DNA of 61,079 nt from Thermoplasmata archaeon (GTDB lineage Archaea > Thermoplasmatota > Thermoplasmata > Lutacidiplasmatales > UBA184). The stretch lies in NCBI GenBank assembly GCA_022750455.1, contig JAKIVR010000005.1:1-61079 (forward strand). Reading direction: 5' to 3'. Made by a program: the position numbers and the translations under genes. How positions within the stretch are numbered: the first letter of the stretch is position 1; every line of letters starts with the position of its first letter. Below are positions 53,364 to 61,079 of the stretch, piece by piece. The notes beneath the pieces are model-generated. The model was not told the origin of the DNA, did no database searches, and worked only from the letters and a program-made list of their open reading frames with translations.

Positions 53364-53861
53364 ATGACCGCCCTCTCCCGACAGACGACCCCCGCGCTGC
53401 TCCAGATCAACTCGATCTTCCGCCACCTCGACGGCCCGGCCGCGCTCACCGAGATCTGCCGGTACCTTCGCCGGGAGTTCCCCCATTACCACTGGCTCGG
53501 CATCTACCGTCTCGAGGGGAGCGAGCTCGTGCTGGACGCCTGGGACGGGGACGCCCCCACGGAACACGTCCGGATCCCCGTGGACAAGGGATTGTGCGGA
53601 CAGGCGGTCCGGGAGGGACAGACCGTCCTCGTGAGCGATGTCCGCTCCGCCCCCGAATACCTCTCCTGTTTTCTCGACACCCGCAGCGAGATCGTCGTGC
53701 CGATCCGTCGGGACGGGCAGGTCATCGGAGAGATCGACGCCGACGGTCTCACCGTGGGCGCCTACGACGCGAGCGATGACCGGTTCCTCACCGAGGTCGC
53801 CCGGAAGATCGCGCCGGCGATCGGACGCCCGAGCGGACCCGCCGCCGCTCCGACGAGCTGA
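53364..53861 (+). CDS. GAF-domain protein, possible free methionine-(R)-sulfoxide reductase
   Basis: 165 aa, a single GAF domain. DKGLCGQAVREGQTVLVSDV and LSCFLDTRSEIVVPI match the positions of conserved cysteines in fRMsr (GxCG, and xxC before the SEIVVP strand), and VIGEIDADG fits the next conserved strand. The usual IACD is replaced by LSCF, so activity is likely but not certain; a redox or ligand-sensing GAF is the alternative. ATG 53364 is 26 nt after tRNA-Ser. Its 3' end overlaps the convergent phosphopantothenate synthetase gene by 74 nt. Confidence 0.75.
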   Translation: MTALSRQTTPALLQINSIFRHLDGPAALTEICRYLRREFPHYHWLGIYRLEGSELVLDAWDGDAPTEHVRIPVDKGLCGQAVREGQTVLVSDVRSAPEYLSCFLDTRSEIVVPIRRDGQVIGEIDADGLTVGAYDASDDRFLTEVARKIAPAIGRPSGPAAAPTS

Positions 53862-54591
53862 GTCGGACGAGCCGTCGCTGGATCTCCTCGAGCGCCGCGC
53901 CCGGGGCATCGAACGAGGGAGGGGCCCGGGCCGGTAGCGGCCGGCGGCTCCGGCGGCGGACCTCCTGAGCGATCCGTTGGAGGGCCCGGTTCAGATCATC
54001 GACGAGGGCGAGGTCGGCCCGCTGCGCGGTCCGGGAGAGCGGGTTGAGGTCGATCGCGATGATGCGGACCCCGTGTCGCTGGAGCGCCTCGGCCCGGTCG
54101 CCGTCCTCGAGAGGGATGATCGCGAGGTCCGCTTCCCCGAGGCCTCGGCGGTCGATCCGGGCCCGGTCCGACGGCAGGCCGGGGAGCCGGGCCGTCGGGG
54201 TGACGCCCAGAACGTCGGGGACCCCGGCCGCCCGCAACCGCTGGGCGATCGCCCGGGCCCGGGCGGGGGTTCGGTGGAACAGGTTCACCTCCACTCGGAG
54301 CGTCGGGAGGAGCCGGACGAGCTCGGCGATCTCGGGGGCGGCGAGGGCCGCCACGTTCCCGTTGACCGAGAGGACCGGGTGCCGGGCCCGTCGGATCCAA
54401 TCGGCCGCGATCCGGGCCGCTCGGCGGGCCGAGGCGGTGGTTCGCTCTCCCAGAAGATAATCGAACGCCTCTCCCCGACCGTGGGCGAGGAGTCCTTCGG
54501 GAACGACGAGGCCGCTCCGGAACGATTCGGCCAATCCGGCCCGACGTCTCAGGCTCGCGTACCGGGGATGTCTCGGCGAGATCTGGGTCAC
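53788..54591 (-). CDS. 4-phosphopantoate--beta-alanine ligase (archaeal phosphopantothenate synthetase)
   Basis: Makes 4'-phosphopantothenate from 4-phosphopantoate and beta-alanine with ATP, the archaea-specific route to coenzyme A. Family blocks are complete: ISPRHPRYASLRRR, EGLLAHGRGEAFDYLLGERT, HPVLSVNGNVAALAAPEI, VEVNLFHRTPARARAIA, IIPLEDGDRAEAL, and AIDLNPLSRTAQRADLALVDDLNRAL. 267 aa. The last 60 residues are low-complexity and basic and overlap the GAF gene on the other strand. It ends the nadB-led operon; a pantoate kinase is not in the window. Confidence 0.94.
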   Translation of the reverse strand: MTQISPRHPRYASLRRRAGLAESFRSGLVVPEGLLAHGRGEAFDYLLGERTTASARRAARIAADWIRRARHPVLSVNGNVAALAAPEIAELVRLLPTLRVEVNLFHRTPARARAIAQRLRAAGVPDVLGVTPTARLPGLPSDRARIDRRGLGEADLAIIPLEDGDRAEALQRHGVRIIAIDLNPLSRTAQRADLALVDDLNRALQRIAQEVRRRSRRPLPARAPPSFDAPGAALEEIQRRLVRLSSSERRRVRSGVRSPARSSGRPR

Positions 54592-54612
54592 CGGAGGATC
54601 CCGAGGTCGATC

Positions 54613-55350
54613 CTAGTCCCCGGTCACCGCCGGGGTCGTCTTCTTTCGGGCGAGTTCGTCAGGTGTCCCCGGGCCGTTCTGCGCCTCGAGCGCGGCGATC
54701 CGCTGCTCCAGGGGCTGCAGCGACTGCTCGATCGCCCGGGCGACGACCAACTTCACCGACTCCTCGAGCGCGAGGATGTCGCGGCTGAGGTCGGCGATCC
54801 GGCGGGCGTTCTCGCTGAGCAACAATCGGCTCTGCGCGGCGAGGCGGTAGCCGTCGTCGATCCCCTTGGTCAAGGCGCTCGCCTGCTCACTGAACGCCAC
54901 GATCGATTCGCCGACCGGGGCCCACTTCTGGTCGAGGTTCTCTTGCAGGCTCTGGGCGAGGGTCTCGGAGATCCGGTCCGTCGCCTGGGACATCCCGGCC
55001 GTGATCCGGTCCGTGAGAAGGCCGTCGAGGCTCTCGAGGCGGCTCGCCACCGCCGCTTCGAGGCTCGCCTGGCCCTGCTCGATGCGGACGAACCGGTCCT
55101 CCAGGGCCTCGAAGTGGGCGGTGAGGTTGCCGTAGGCGGAGCCGAGGAACGTGTCGAGGTGGGACGTCTGCACCTCGAGAGCGCGGAGGAGGACGTGGAG
55201 GACCCAGTGCTCGCGGCCTTTCGCTTCCGCGAGCGGCGAGTGGTCGAGCCGGTCCCGAATCTCCCGGTTCTCGATCAGGGTCTGGAGTTCGCGCAACGCC
55301 GCCAGCCGGACCGGCGAAGTGTTCGCGACCGGGCGGCTGGGCTCAGGCAT
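54613..55350 (-). CDS. Coiled-coil protein, function unknown
   Basis: 245 aa, almost entirely helical. The first 55 residues are globular and charged (LRELQTLIENREIRDRLDHSP); the centre and C-terminus (about 70-225) have long heptad-like runs such as FEALEDRFVRIEQGQASLEAA and ARRIADLSRDILALEESVKL. No membrane helix, no known domain. The ATG overlaps the sfsA 3' end by 8 nt, so it is part of the nadB operon. Its partner could be any product of that operon; no evidence picks one. Confidence 0.65.
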   Translation of the reverse strand: MPEPSRPVANTSPVRLAALRELQTLIENREIRDRLDHSPLAEAKGREHWVLHVLLRALEVQTSHLDTFLGSAYGNLTAHFEALEDRFVRIEQGQASLEAAVASRLESLDGLLTDRITAGMSQATDRISETLAQSLQENLDQKWAPVGESIVAFSEQASALTKGIDDGYRLAAQSRLLLSENARRIADLSRDILALEESVKLVVARAIEQSLQPLEQRIAALEAQNGPGTPDELARKKTTPAVTGD

Positions 55351-56131
55351 TGCTTCCCAATGCCGCCTCGGACTCTAAAAATCCTCCCCCTGACCGTCCG
55401 AGGGGGTCCCCGAGGTCGACGGGCACTCGTCGACCCCATTCCAACGTCCCGAGGCCGACCCGGAGGGTCCACGCGGAGAACCGGACGCCCGCCGATCGGG
55501 CGTGGCGCACGGCCGCGGCAAAGTCGGGATCCATCTCGGCGTTCGGCTGGAACGACTCGACGTCGTCCCGCTGGATGGCGAACAGGAGCCCCGTGCGCAC
55601 TCCCCGACGGGCGGCAGTCGCGAGGGCGCGGACGTGGTGCGTCCCTCGCTCCGTGGGCGCATCGGGGAAGAGGGCCCGCCGTCCGATCCGCAGATTGGAG
55701 CTCTTCACCTCGACGAGGTGCGTGATCCGCCCGTCCAGCCCCCGTTGGGCGAGGTCCCAGCGGTGCCCGTATCCCCCCACCTCCCGTTGCCACGGCCCCG
55801 ACCCAAATCCGGGTTCGGCGCCGTGTTCGAGGAGTCGAAGGGCGAGAAGGTTGGAGACCTGCGTGTCCAGCCCCACCCATGTTCGTCCGTGACGGACGGC
55901 GACCAGGTCGTGGTGCGTGCGCCGGTCGGGGTTCCGCGGGACCGGTACGACGCATCCGATCGTCCGACCGGGACGGAGCAGCTCCTCGTTCCGACCCGGA
56001 TTCGGCACGTGCGCCCAGAACGACACCCCACCGGACTCAGGCCGGACCCGCGCGAGGAACCGATTGGGGCGCTCGAGGAACCGGACCCGTTGAGGGACTC
56101 CGGGGTAGGTGTAGCGCGGGAGGGCGGTCAC
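55343..56131 (-). CDS. sfsA: SfsA family protein (sugar fermentation stimulation protein homolog)
   Basis: Family of nuclease-fold/OB proteins once proposed to bind DNA and regulate sugar genes; the biochemical role is still uncertain. [15 protein letters not shown] opens the OB-like domain, [16 protein letters not shown] follows, and the PD-(D/E)XK-like core reads [32 protein letters not shown] with the conserved Glu-x-Lys. 262 aa with the usual late block [31 protein letters not shown]. The ATG overlaps the acyl-CoA dehydrogenase stop (ATGA). Confidence 0.92.
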   Translation of the reverse strand: MTALPRYTYPGVPQRVRFLERPNRFLARVRPESGGVSFWAHVPNPGRNEELLRPGRTIGCVVPVPRNPDRRTHHDLVAVRHGRTWVGLDTQVSNLLALRLLEHGAEPGFGSGPWQREVGGYGHRWDLAQRGLDGRITHLVEVKSSNLRIGRRALFPDAPTERGTHHVRALATAARRGVRTGLLFAIQRDDVESFQPNAEMDPDFAAAVRHARSAGVRFSAWTLRVGLGTLEWGRRVPVDLGDPLGRSGGGFLESEAALGSNA

Positions 56132-57288
56132 CGGGGATCGTCAAAGCCCGGGCCGAGCAGCTCGCGCGCGACGATCAGCCGTCGGATCTCGCTCGTGCCG
56201 GCTCCGATCTCGAGCAGCTTGGCATCCCGGGCCAGCCGCTCCAGCGGATACTCTCGCATGTAGCCGTTCCCGCCATAGATCTGGATGGCGTCGAGGGCGA
56301 CCCGCGTGGACGCCTCCGAGGCGAACGTCAGGGCGGTCGCGCTCGCCTTGGCGCTCCGAAGGTCGTGACGCACGGAGTCGAGGGCCTCGTACATCAGGAG
56401 CCGGGAGGCCCGGAGCTGGAAGTACATGTTCGCCAGCTTCTCCTGGATCATCTCGAACTGGCCGATCTTCCGGCCGAACTGCTCCCTCTCCCGGGAGTAG
56501 GCGACCGAGAGTTCGAGGCACTCTTCGATGATCCCGACGGGGATCGCCGAGAGGACGGCCCGCTCGACGTTGAGGCCGCCCATCATCACCCCGACCCCAC
56601 CGTTCTCGGCTCCGAGAAGTTGGTCCGCCGGGACCTCGCAATCCTCGAACCTCAGCTCCCCGGTCGGCGAGCCCCGCATCCCCATCTTGTCCAGCTGGCG
56701 AGAGACGGAGAATCCCGGTTGACCCTTCTCGACGAGGAACGCCGAGATCCCTCGGGCGCCCCGGGCCGGGTCGGTCTTGGCGTAGACGATCAGCGTGTCG
56801 GCGACCGGTCCGTTGGTGATGAACTGCTTGGTCCCGCGAAGGACGTACGCGTCCCCCCGGCGAACGGCGGTCGTGGTGAGACTCGTGGCATCGGAGCCCG
56901 CTCCCGGTTCGGTGAGGGCCAAGGCGCCCAACGACGCCCCCGTCGCGAGGGCCGGTAGGAATCGCTTCTTCTGGGCCTCGGTCCCGTTGCGCGCGAGGTT
57001 GTCGGCGCAGAGGTTCGAGTGGGCCCCGACCGACAGCGCCAGGGCCGGGCTGACCCGGGCGATCTCTTCGAGGATCACGGCTTGGGCCCAGTACGTGCTG
57101 CCGAGCCCGTCGTACTCCGTCGGGACCGTGGGGCCGAGGAATCCGTTCTCGCCCAACCTGCGGAACACCTCCCGGGGGAAGTGATCCTCCCGGTCCATCT
57201 TCTCGGCGACCGGCGCGACCTCCTTGCGGACGAATCGGCGGGCACCGTCCTGCAGGGCGACGATCTCTTCGGGGAGTTGGAACTCCAC
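56128..57288 (-). CDS. Acyl-CoA dehydrogenase
   Basis: FAD enzyme that introduces the alpha-beta double bond in acyl-CoA. N-terminal helices ([32 protein letters not shown]), the FAD signature [45 protein letters not shown], and the C-terminal FAD/active-site region [26 protein letters not shown] and [35 protein letters not shown] are all present. In that last block the Glu of [11 protein letters not shown] may be the base of the short/medium-chain type. GTG 57288 after CGGAGCTC gives 386 aa; the ORF-track start at 59466 is an artefact that runs over nadB. Substrate chain is unknown; branched-chain or glutaryl types are possible. Confidence 0.92.
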   Translation of the reverse strand: MEFQLPEEIVALQDGARRFVRKEVAPVAEKMDREDHFPREVFRRLGENGFLGPTVPTEYDGLGSTYWAQAVILEEIARVSPALALSVGAHSNLCADNLARNGTEAQKKRFLPALATGASLGALALTEPGAGSDATSLTTTAVRRGDAYVLRGTKQFITNGPVADTLIVYAKTDPARGARGISAFLVEKGQPGFSVSRQLDKMGMRGSPTGELRFEDCEVPADQLLGAENGGVGVMMGGLNVERAVLSAIPVGIIEECLELSVAYSREREQFGRKIGQFEMIQEKLANMYFQLRASRLLMYEALDSVRHDLRSAKASATALTFASEASTRVALDAIQIYGGNGYMREYPLERLARDAKLLEIGAGTSEIRRLIVARELLGPGFDDPR

Positions 57289-57311
57289 GAGCTCCGGACG
57301 CCGTCCGGGGT

Positions 57312-58892
57312 TTAACGGTTGGCGCGCTTCGACCGTTGGGGTCGCTCGACCTCGACGCCGATGTGGAGCGCCCACGCCGGGCGGGGTCGGGGGAAATCGG
57401 TCCGGTAGTGCACCCCGCGGCTCTCGGTCCGCTCGTGGGCCGCTTGGGCAATGCAGAGGGCGACCAGCGCCGCGTGGGCGGTGCCACCCAACGGGGCGCT
57501 CTCCGGATCCTCGGGGCCGAAGCGTTGAAGCAGGGTCTGGAATCGCTCGGCGCTCGCCTCCAGGGCCGGTCCGTTCCGGAGGATTCCCACGTCGTGCCAC
57601 AGCCGGCGACGGATCTCGCGGCGGGCCAAGAGGCTCTCCTCGGCCGCATCCCCGTCCGGCAGGGCGACGGCGACGAGGCGGCGAGGGCGCGGGGGGCCGC
57701 TCCAGGCCCGGCTGCGGAGATGGCGGGCGACCCGCTCCCCGAAGACGACCCCTTCCAACAGGGAGTTGGACGCGAGTCGGTTCGCCCCGTGGACCCCGGT
57801 CGCAGCGACCTCCCCGCAGGCCCAGAGACCGCGGAGGCTCGATCGGCCGACCGCGTCCGTCGCCACTCCCCCGATCAAGAAGTGGGCGGCCGGCGTGACG
57901 GGGATCCCTTCGCGGGTCGGGTCGATCCCGTGCTGCTGCAGAAAATGGCAGATCGTCGGGAACCGGGCCCAGAGCTTCTCCCGGGGGATCCCGGTCGCAT
58001 CGAGGTACACGCAGTCGGTCCGGGTGCGCTCCATCTCGGCGACGATGGCGCGACTGACGATGTCCCGAGGCGCCATCTCCGCCTCCCGGTGATAGCGAGG
58101 AAGGAACCGCTCCCCGGCGCGGTTGCGCAGGAGCGCTCCCTCGCCCCGGATCGCCTCCGTCATCAAGTATCGAGGGGCGCCGCGGTGGGCGAACACCGTC
58201 GGATGGAACTGGACGAACTCCATGTCCGCCAACAGCGCGCCGGCGAGCGCCGCCACCGCGATCCCATCTCCCGTGGCGACCCAGGGATTCGAGCTCTGGC
58301 TGTAGAGCGAGCCAGCCCCCCCCGTGGCGAGGACCACGGCCCCGGTTTCGATCTCGGAGACCGAACCTCCTGTGGAGCGGCCGACGACGGCCCTCACCCC
58401 GTCCGGACCTTGCGAGGTGACCCGGAGCAGTTGCGTCCGCTCCGACAGGTCGATGCCGAGGTCCAACGCTCGATGCTTGAGCGTCTCTTCGACATGCAGG
58501 CCGGTGGCGTCCCCGCCGGCGTGAACGATCCGGCTCCGGTGGTGGGCGGCCTCTCGCCCGAGGGCGACGTGGCCATCGATCGTGTCGAACGGGACCCCGA
58601 GGCGAACGAGATCCGCGATCCGCGCCGGGGCTTCGCCGACGAGGATGCGGGCTCGGCTGCGGTCCACGAGACCCGCGCCGGCCCGCACCGTGTCGGCCAG
58701 GTGTTGCGCGGGGGAGTCGCCCGGACCGATCGCCGCGGCGATCCCGCCCTGCGCGTACCGCGTGTTGGACTCCTCGAGGGTCGCCTTCGTCACCAAGGTC
58801 GGCCGGAGGCCGAGCTCGTGGCAGCGGATCGCCACGTACAATCCGGCGATACCGCTCCCCACGATGAGAGGACGATCCGAGGGACGGGGCAC
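57312..58892 (-). CDS. nadB: L-aspartate oxidase
   Basis: First step of de novo NAD synthesis: oxidises aspartate to iminoaspartate with [20 protein letters not shown] binds [24 protein letters not shown] and [19 protein letters not shown] match the family, as do [83 protein letters not shown]. 526 aa. It heads a compact minus-strand operon (gap 23 nt to the dehydrogenase). NadA and NadC are not seen, so they are elsewhere. Its 236-nt upstream region holds a TATA-like CTTTACC and an inverted repeat. Confidence 0.94.
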   Translation of the reverse strand: MPRPSDRPLIVGSGIAGLYVAIRCHELGLRPTLVTKATLEESNTRYAQGGIAAAIGPGDSPAQHLADTVRAGAGLVDRSRARILVGEAPARIADLVRLGVPFDTIDGHVALGREAAHHRSRIVHAGGDATGLHVEETLKHRALDLGIDLSERTQLLRVTSQGPDGVRAVVGRSTGGSVSEIETGAVVLATGGAGSLYSQSSNPWVATGDGIAVAALAGALLADMEFVQFHPTVFAHRGAPRYLMTEAIRGEGALLRNRAGERFLPRYHREAEMAPRDIVSRAIVAEMERTRTDCVYLDATGIPREKLWARFPTICHFLQQHGIDPTREGIPVTPAAHFLIGGVATDAVGRSSLRGLWACGEVAATGVHGANRLASNSLLEGVVFGERVARHLRSRAWSGPPRPRRLVAVALPDGDAAEESLLARREIRRRLWHDVGILRNGPALEASAERFQTLLQRFGPEDPESAPLGGTAHAALVALCIAQAAHERTESRGVHYRTDFPRPRPAWALHIGVEVERPQRSKRANR

Positions 58893-58947
58893 GAAGTCGG
58901 GAGTAGCCCCGGGGGTAAAGCGCTCGCCCCAGAGTCCGCCATCGAGT

Positions 58948-58963
58948 CACGAACCATTTCGTG
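58948..58963. repeat. 16-bp inverted repeat in the nadB / nuclease divergent region
   Basis: CACGAA-CCAT-TTCGTG is a perfect 6-bp dyad about 60 nt upstream of nadB, in the 58893-59128 gap. It could be an operator for nadB or for the divergent gene. Apart from TATA-like CTTTACC nearer nadB, I see nothing else in this gap. Confidence 0.4.
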
Positions 58964-59128
58964 TCCCGGGCGGTACGACGACATGGTGCCCGGCTTCGGG
59001 GGAGCGGGGCCGACCGTTTCGCATTTTCTCCAGGCTCCTGTCGAGGTCGTACGAATCCTACAAACTCCAACGCCCGTCGGGGGCCAGCTCCGGGGCCAGC
59101 GCGATTTCCGGAGGCGTGAACGGAAAGG

Positions 59129-60514
59129 GTGGTGAGCTCTCCCCCACCCGTGGCCGCCCTCACCTTGCCCGGAGCGTTCGTACTGGCGAGGGACCCGGGA
59201 CTGACGGCCGCTCTCGCCGCCGAGTGGGGCCAGCATGGGAGCCTGCCGGAGCCGGTGTCGGTCACCGACCTGGTCGATCTGCGGCCGGCGTTCTTTCGCC
59301 GGTTCGCACCGGTGGCCCCCTCTCCCGACGTGGAGGCTCGTCGGGAATCGGGTCGGGTCGCGCATGAGGAGATCGAACGACTGCTCGCGCCCCCCGCCGA
59401 CCGCGAGGTGCGCCTGGAACGCGGGGGGATCGTCAGCCGTCTCGACGTGCTCGGCGATACGCCCACCGAACTGAAATGGACGGCCGATCCCCCGGCGGAT
59501 TCGGAGCTGCTCGCGCGTCGCCCTACCTACTTCGACCAGCTGGGAATGTACTGCGCGTTGTCCGGCCGGACCCATGGACGGCTCGTCGTCGTCTCGGGCG
59601 GCGTGGGGGAGAAGCCGAACGCCCGGGTGTACGCCTGCGAGTTCGGTTCCCTCGACCGGATGTGGGAATCGATGCTGCACCGGGCGTCCCTGCTGCGAAC
59701 CGCGTGGCAGACGAAGGACCCGGCCGGGCTGCCTCGCTGCTCGTGGTTTGGCCACGGCTGCGAGTTCCAACAGGCCGGCCGATGCTCGTGCCGTGGGGAT
59801 GAACCGACGGGAACGGACGCCGCCCACGAACATCTCTCGGCGTGGGCCCCGGATGAAGCGAGGTCCCGAGAGCTCCTCAACGGGATCGAACGGGCTCGCC
59901 AGGCACCGCCCTCCACCCCTCCGATCGCCCAGTTTCGCGAGATCCTCTACCCGCGCCGAACGTACTTCGAGCGGACCGCCCCGCCGGGATCGGCCCCTCC
60001 CGTCCCTTCGTTCCCCCTCCCGGCCCCCGGCGAACCTTCGTTCTCGGCCGTCCGATCCACGGTGGAAGCTCTGCCCGGAGCGTGGACCCGAGAGGTCGCG
60101 ACGGGGGGAGAGCCGGAGGAGACGGTGCCGTGTTTGGACCATCATCCCGTTCTGGTCAAGCTCTCTCGCGCGCGCCGCATGATCGCCGACACGGAGCTCG
60201 CCGGGCGGCAACCGCAGTACGTGCTCGAGCTCGGACTGCGGGCGGCCGCGGTGGGGGCCACCGAGGGCCGGCTGTTCTTGGTGTACGGAGCCGTTCCTCC
60301 GGGGGACTCGGTGCGAGCGTATACGATCCGATTCGATCCGGTCTCCCCGTGGACGTCCGAGCTGGACGGTCGAACGGCGGCGCTTCGGGAGGCCCTCCGT
60401 TCGAGGGATCCGTCGAAGCTCCCGGGCTGTCCGCGGTGGATGGCGGAGTCGTGTCCGTACTCTGCCGCCTGCGGCGGGGTTACCGGCTGCTCCGCCGCGT
60501 CCACCGATAGATGA
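59129..60514 (+). CDS. Internally duplicated RecB/Cas4-like Cys-rich protein
   Basis: 461 aa. First half: AHEEIERLL (helix with Glu), then [14 protein letters not shown], which fits a PD-(D/E)XK core (D, ExK), [12 protein letters not shown] after it, and a closing Cys cluster [18 protein letters not shown]. Second half repeats the pattern: [42 protein letters not shown], then [21 protein letters not shown], but without clear catalytic residues. So it may pair one active nuclease and one degenerate copy, each with an Fe-S-like Cys motif. GTG start at 59129 after GGAAAGG; convergent overlap of 35 nt with the GNAT gene. Function inferred as DNA repair or processing. Confidence 0.68.
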   Translation: MVSSPPPVAALTLPGAFVLARDPGLTAALAAEWGQHGSLPEPVSVTDLVDLRPAFFRRFAPVAPSPDVEARRESGRVAHEEIERLLAPPADREVRLERGGIVSRLDVLGDTPTELKWTADPPADSELLARRPTYFDQLGMYCALSGRTHGRLVVVSGGVGEKPNARVYACEFGSLDRMWESMLHRASLLRTAWQTKDPAGLPRCSWFGHGCEFQQAGRCSCRGDEPTGTDAAHEHLSAWAPDEARSRELLNGIERARQAPPSTPPIAQFREILYPRRTYFERTAPPGSAPPVPSFPLPAPGEPSFSAVRSTVEALPGAWTREVATGGEPEETVPCLDHHPVLVKLSRARRMIADTELAGRQPQYVLELGLRAAAVGATEGRLFLVYGAVPPGDSVRAYTIRFDPVSPWTSELDGRTAALREALRSRDPSKLPGCPRWMAESCPYSAACGGVTGCSAASTDR

Positions 60515-60923
60515 ACGTCGACTCGGGCGATCCGAACCCCAGTTGGGCATACAACGCGCGGGCCGGGAGGTTCGCCTGCGTCACCCACAGGCGGACCGAG
60601 GAGTACCCCAAGGCGGCCAGCGCCCGAAGGGTGCGCTGCAGGAGAGCCGAACCGATGCCATGGCGCCGCGCGGCCGGGTCGACCGCGAGCGAGACGAGCA
60701 CGGCCCGACGAGGGGTCTCCTCGACGGCGAGCAGGAATCCGACCAGCCGGCCGTTGTCATCGGCGACGGCGGTCGAAGCCAGGTCGAGGTAGCGTCCCAT
60801 CGTCCCCGAGCGGATCCCCTCCAGCATCTGGAGGTCCCCCTCTCGATTGTCCGGGAGAAGGAACGCATCGACCCCGTTCGCGAACGCGCGGCGGTCGAGA
60901 GCGGCGATCTCGGGGACCGGCAC
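60480..60923 (-). CDS. GNAT family N-acetyltransferase (5' end uncertain)
   Basis: Transfers acetyl from acetyl-CoA to an unknown amine. GNAT core: VGFLLAVEETPRRAVLVSLAVDPAARRHGIGSALLQRTLRALAALG with the acetyl-CoA loop RRHGIG, and a C-terminal [13 protein letters not shown]. The first start codon in frame is GTG 60923, but the same frame remains clearly coding for another 30 codons upstream (about 87 % G/C at third positions, reading YSFVAIPDVPVPEI, which looks like strand 1 of the fold) back to a TAG at 61014-61016, with no ATG, GTG or TTG between. The real gene therefore probably extends further, and this is a truncated, recoded or mis-assembled version. Confidence 0.75.
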   Translation of the reverse strand: MPVPEIAALDRRAFANGVDAFLLPDNREGDLQMLEGIRSGTMGRYLDLASTAVADDNGRLVGFLLAVEETPRRAVLVSLAVDPAARRHGIGSALLQRTLRALAALGYSSVRLWVTQANLPARALYAQLGFGSPESTFIYRWTRRSSR

Positions 60924-61013
60924 GTCCGGGATCGCGACGAACGAGTAGCCGGGGAGAGGACCCGGCTCCTCGGGGAGATCGTCGAGCGGGATCGCCCTCT
61001 CGAGGCCGAGACG

Positions 61014-61079
61014 CTACACCACGTCCCCCCCGGGGATGGTCCGCAGGGTCCGAGCGAGATCGACCTCCGCCGGCACCGA
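61014..61079 (-). CDS. 3' end of an upstream reading frame, stop TAG (partial)
   Basis: The last 66 bases read on the minus strand as EVDLARTLRTIPGGDVV and a TAG stop, in the same frame as the GNAT gene that follows. It may be the end of a separate gene that leaves the window, or the N-terminal part of the GNAT protein interrupted by an in-frame TAG. Too short to decide. Confidence 0.35.
   Translation of the reverse strand, partial: SVPAEVDLARTLRTIPGGDVV

Noticed and set aside
57289-59466. 1112-aa version of the acyl-CoA dehydrogenase ORF
   Set aside because: The first 726 codons overlap nadB in another frame and are low-complexity; no extra domain is seen.

Overview
ORGANISM. The window is archaeal and GC-rich throughout. 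The evidence is an archaeal gene set: TFB, SRP54, Csl4, Pth2, PurP, PheS/PheT of archaeal size, an archaeal-type 4-phosphopantoate--beta-alanine ligase, a split methylmalonyl-CoA mutase, two tRNA genes with introns, and TATA-like boxes about 24-30 nt before many starts, several of them probably leaderless. Two large secreted S53 (sedolisin/kumamolisin, acid-active) peptidases, an RPE and an SfsA make an acid-adapted, high-GC Thermoplasmatota lineage my best guess, perhaps one of the acid-soil or sediment groups. That placement is inference; no rRNA gene is present.

LAYOUT. 1-4.6 kb: a membrane-anchored S53 peptidase whose 5' end lies outside the window. 4.6-7.5 kb (minus): PRC-barrel protein, intron-containing tRNA-Leu(UAA), METTL5-like methyltransferase, Csl4 and SHMT, packed like one transcript. 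7.5-10.6 kb (minus): DNA ligase, RPE and a small membrane protein. 10.6-15.8 kb (minus): a four-gene peptide ABC importer (B-C-D-F) whose two ATPases carry unusual insertions. 15.9-18.1 kb (minus): SRP54, a small membrane protein and Pth2. 18.3-27.5 kb (plus): glutamate-synthase-type oxidoreductase, a second S53 peptidase, two paralogous ACT-domain proteins flanking a convergent zinc-finger gene, and a 1021-aa PKD plus family-5 substrate-binding protein, the likely partner of the importer. 27.6-34.8 kb (plus): pheS, pheT, methylmalonyl-CoA mutase, its epimerase, enolase and ribosomal protein S2. 34.9-41.6 kb (plus): TrmB-like regulator, a 30-bp operator-like dyad, TFB, a RecB-like Fe-S nuclease, PurP and an ABC-2-type exporter. 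41.7-52.3 kb (plus): a surface-protein island of two paralogous Cys-rich VWA-like proteins flanking a 1979-aa protein built from about 17 carboxypeptidase-regulatory-like modules. 52.4-53.9 kb: two zinc-ribbon proteins, a tRNA-Ser(GGA) apparently carrying a T-loop intron, and a GAF protein. 53.8-58.9 kb (minus): a tight operon of NadB, acyl-CoA dehydrogenase, SfsA, a coiled-coil protein and phosphopantothenate synthetase. 59.1-61.1 kb: an internally duplicated RecB/Cas4-like protein and a GNAT acetyltransferase with an in-frame TAG upstream.

HOW IT FITS. A proteolytic lifestyle is suggested: secreted acid proteases, a large surface peptide-binding protein and a peptide importer feed amino acids inward, and methylmalonyl-CoA mutase/epimerase with acyl-CoA dehydrogenase fit the breakdown of odd-chain or branched carbon skeletons. 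The surface island may provide adhesion or a cell-wall scaffold. No stretch longer than about 240 bases lacks a gene. The largest gaps are 58893-59128, 41566-41752, 36136-36320, 43979-44155 and 18127-18287; they hold promoters and the inverted repeats listed. I saw no insertion sequence, CRISPR array, integrase or replication origin.
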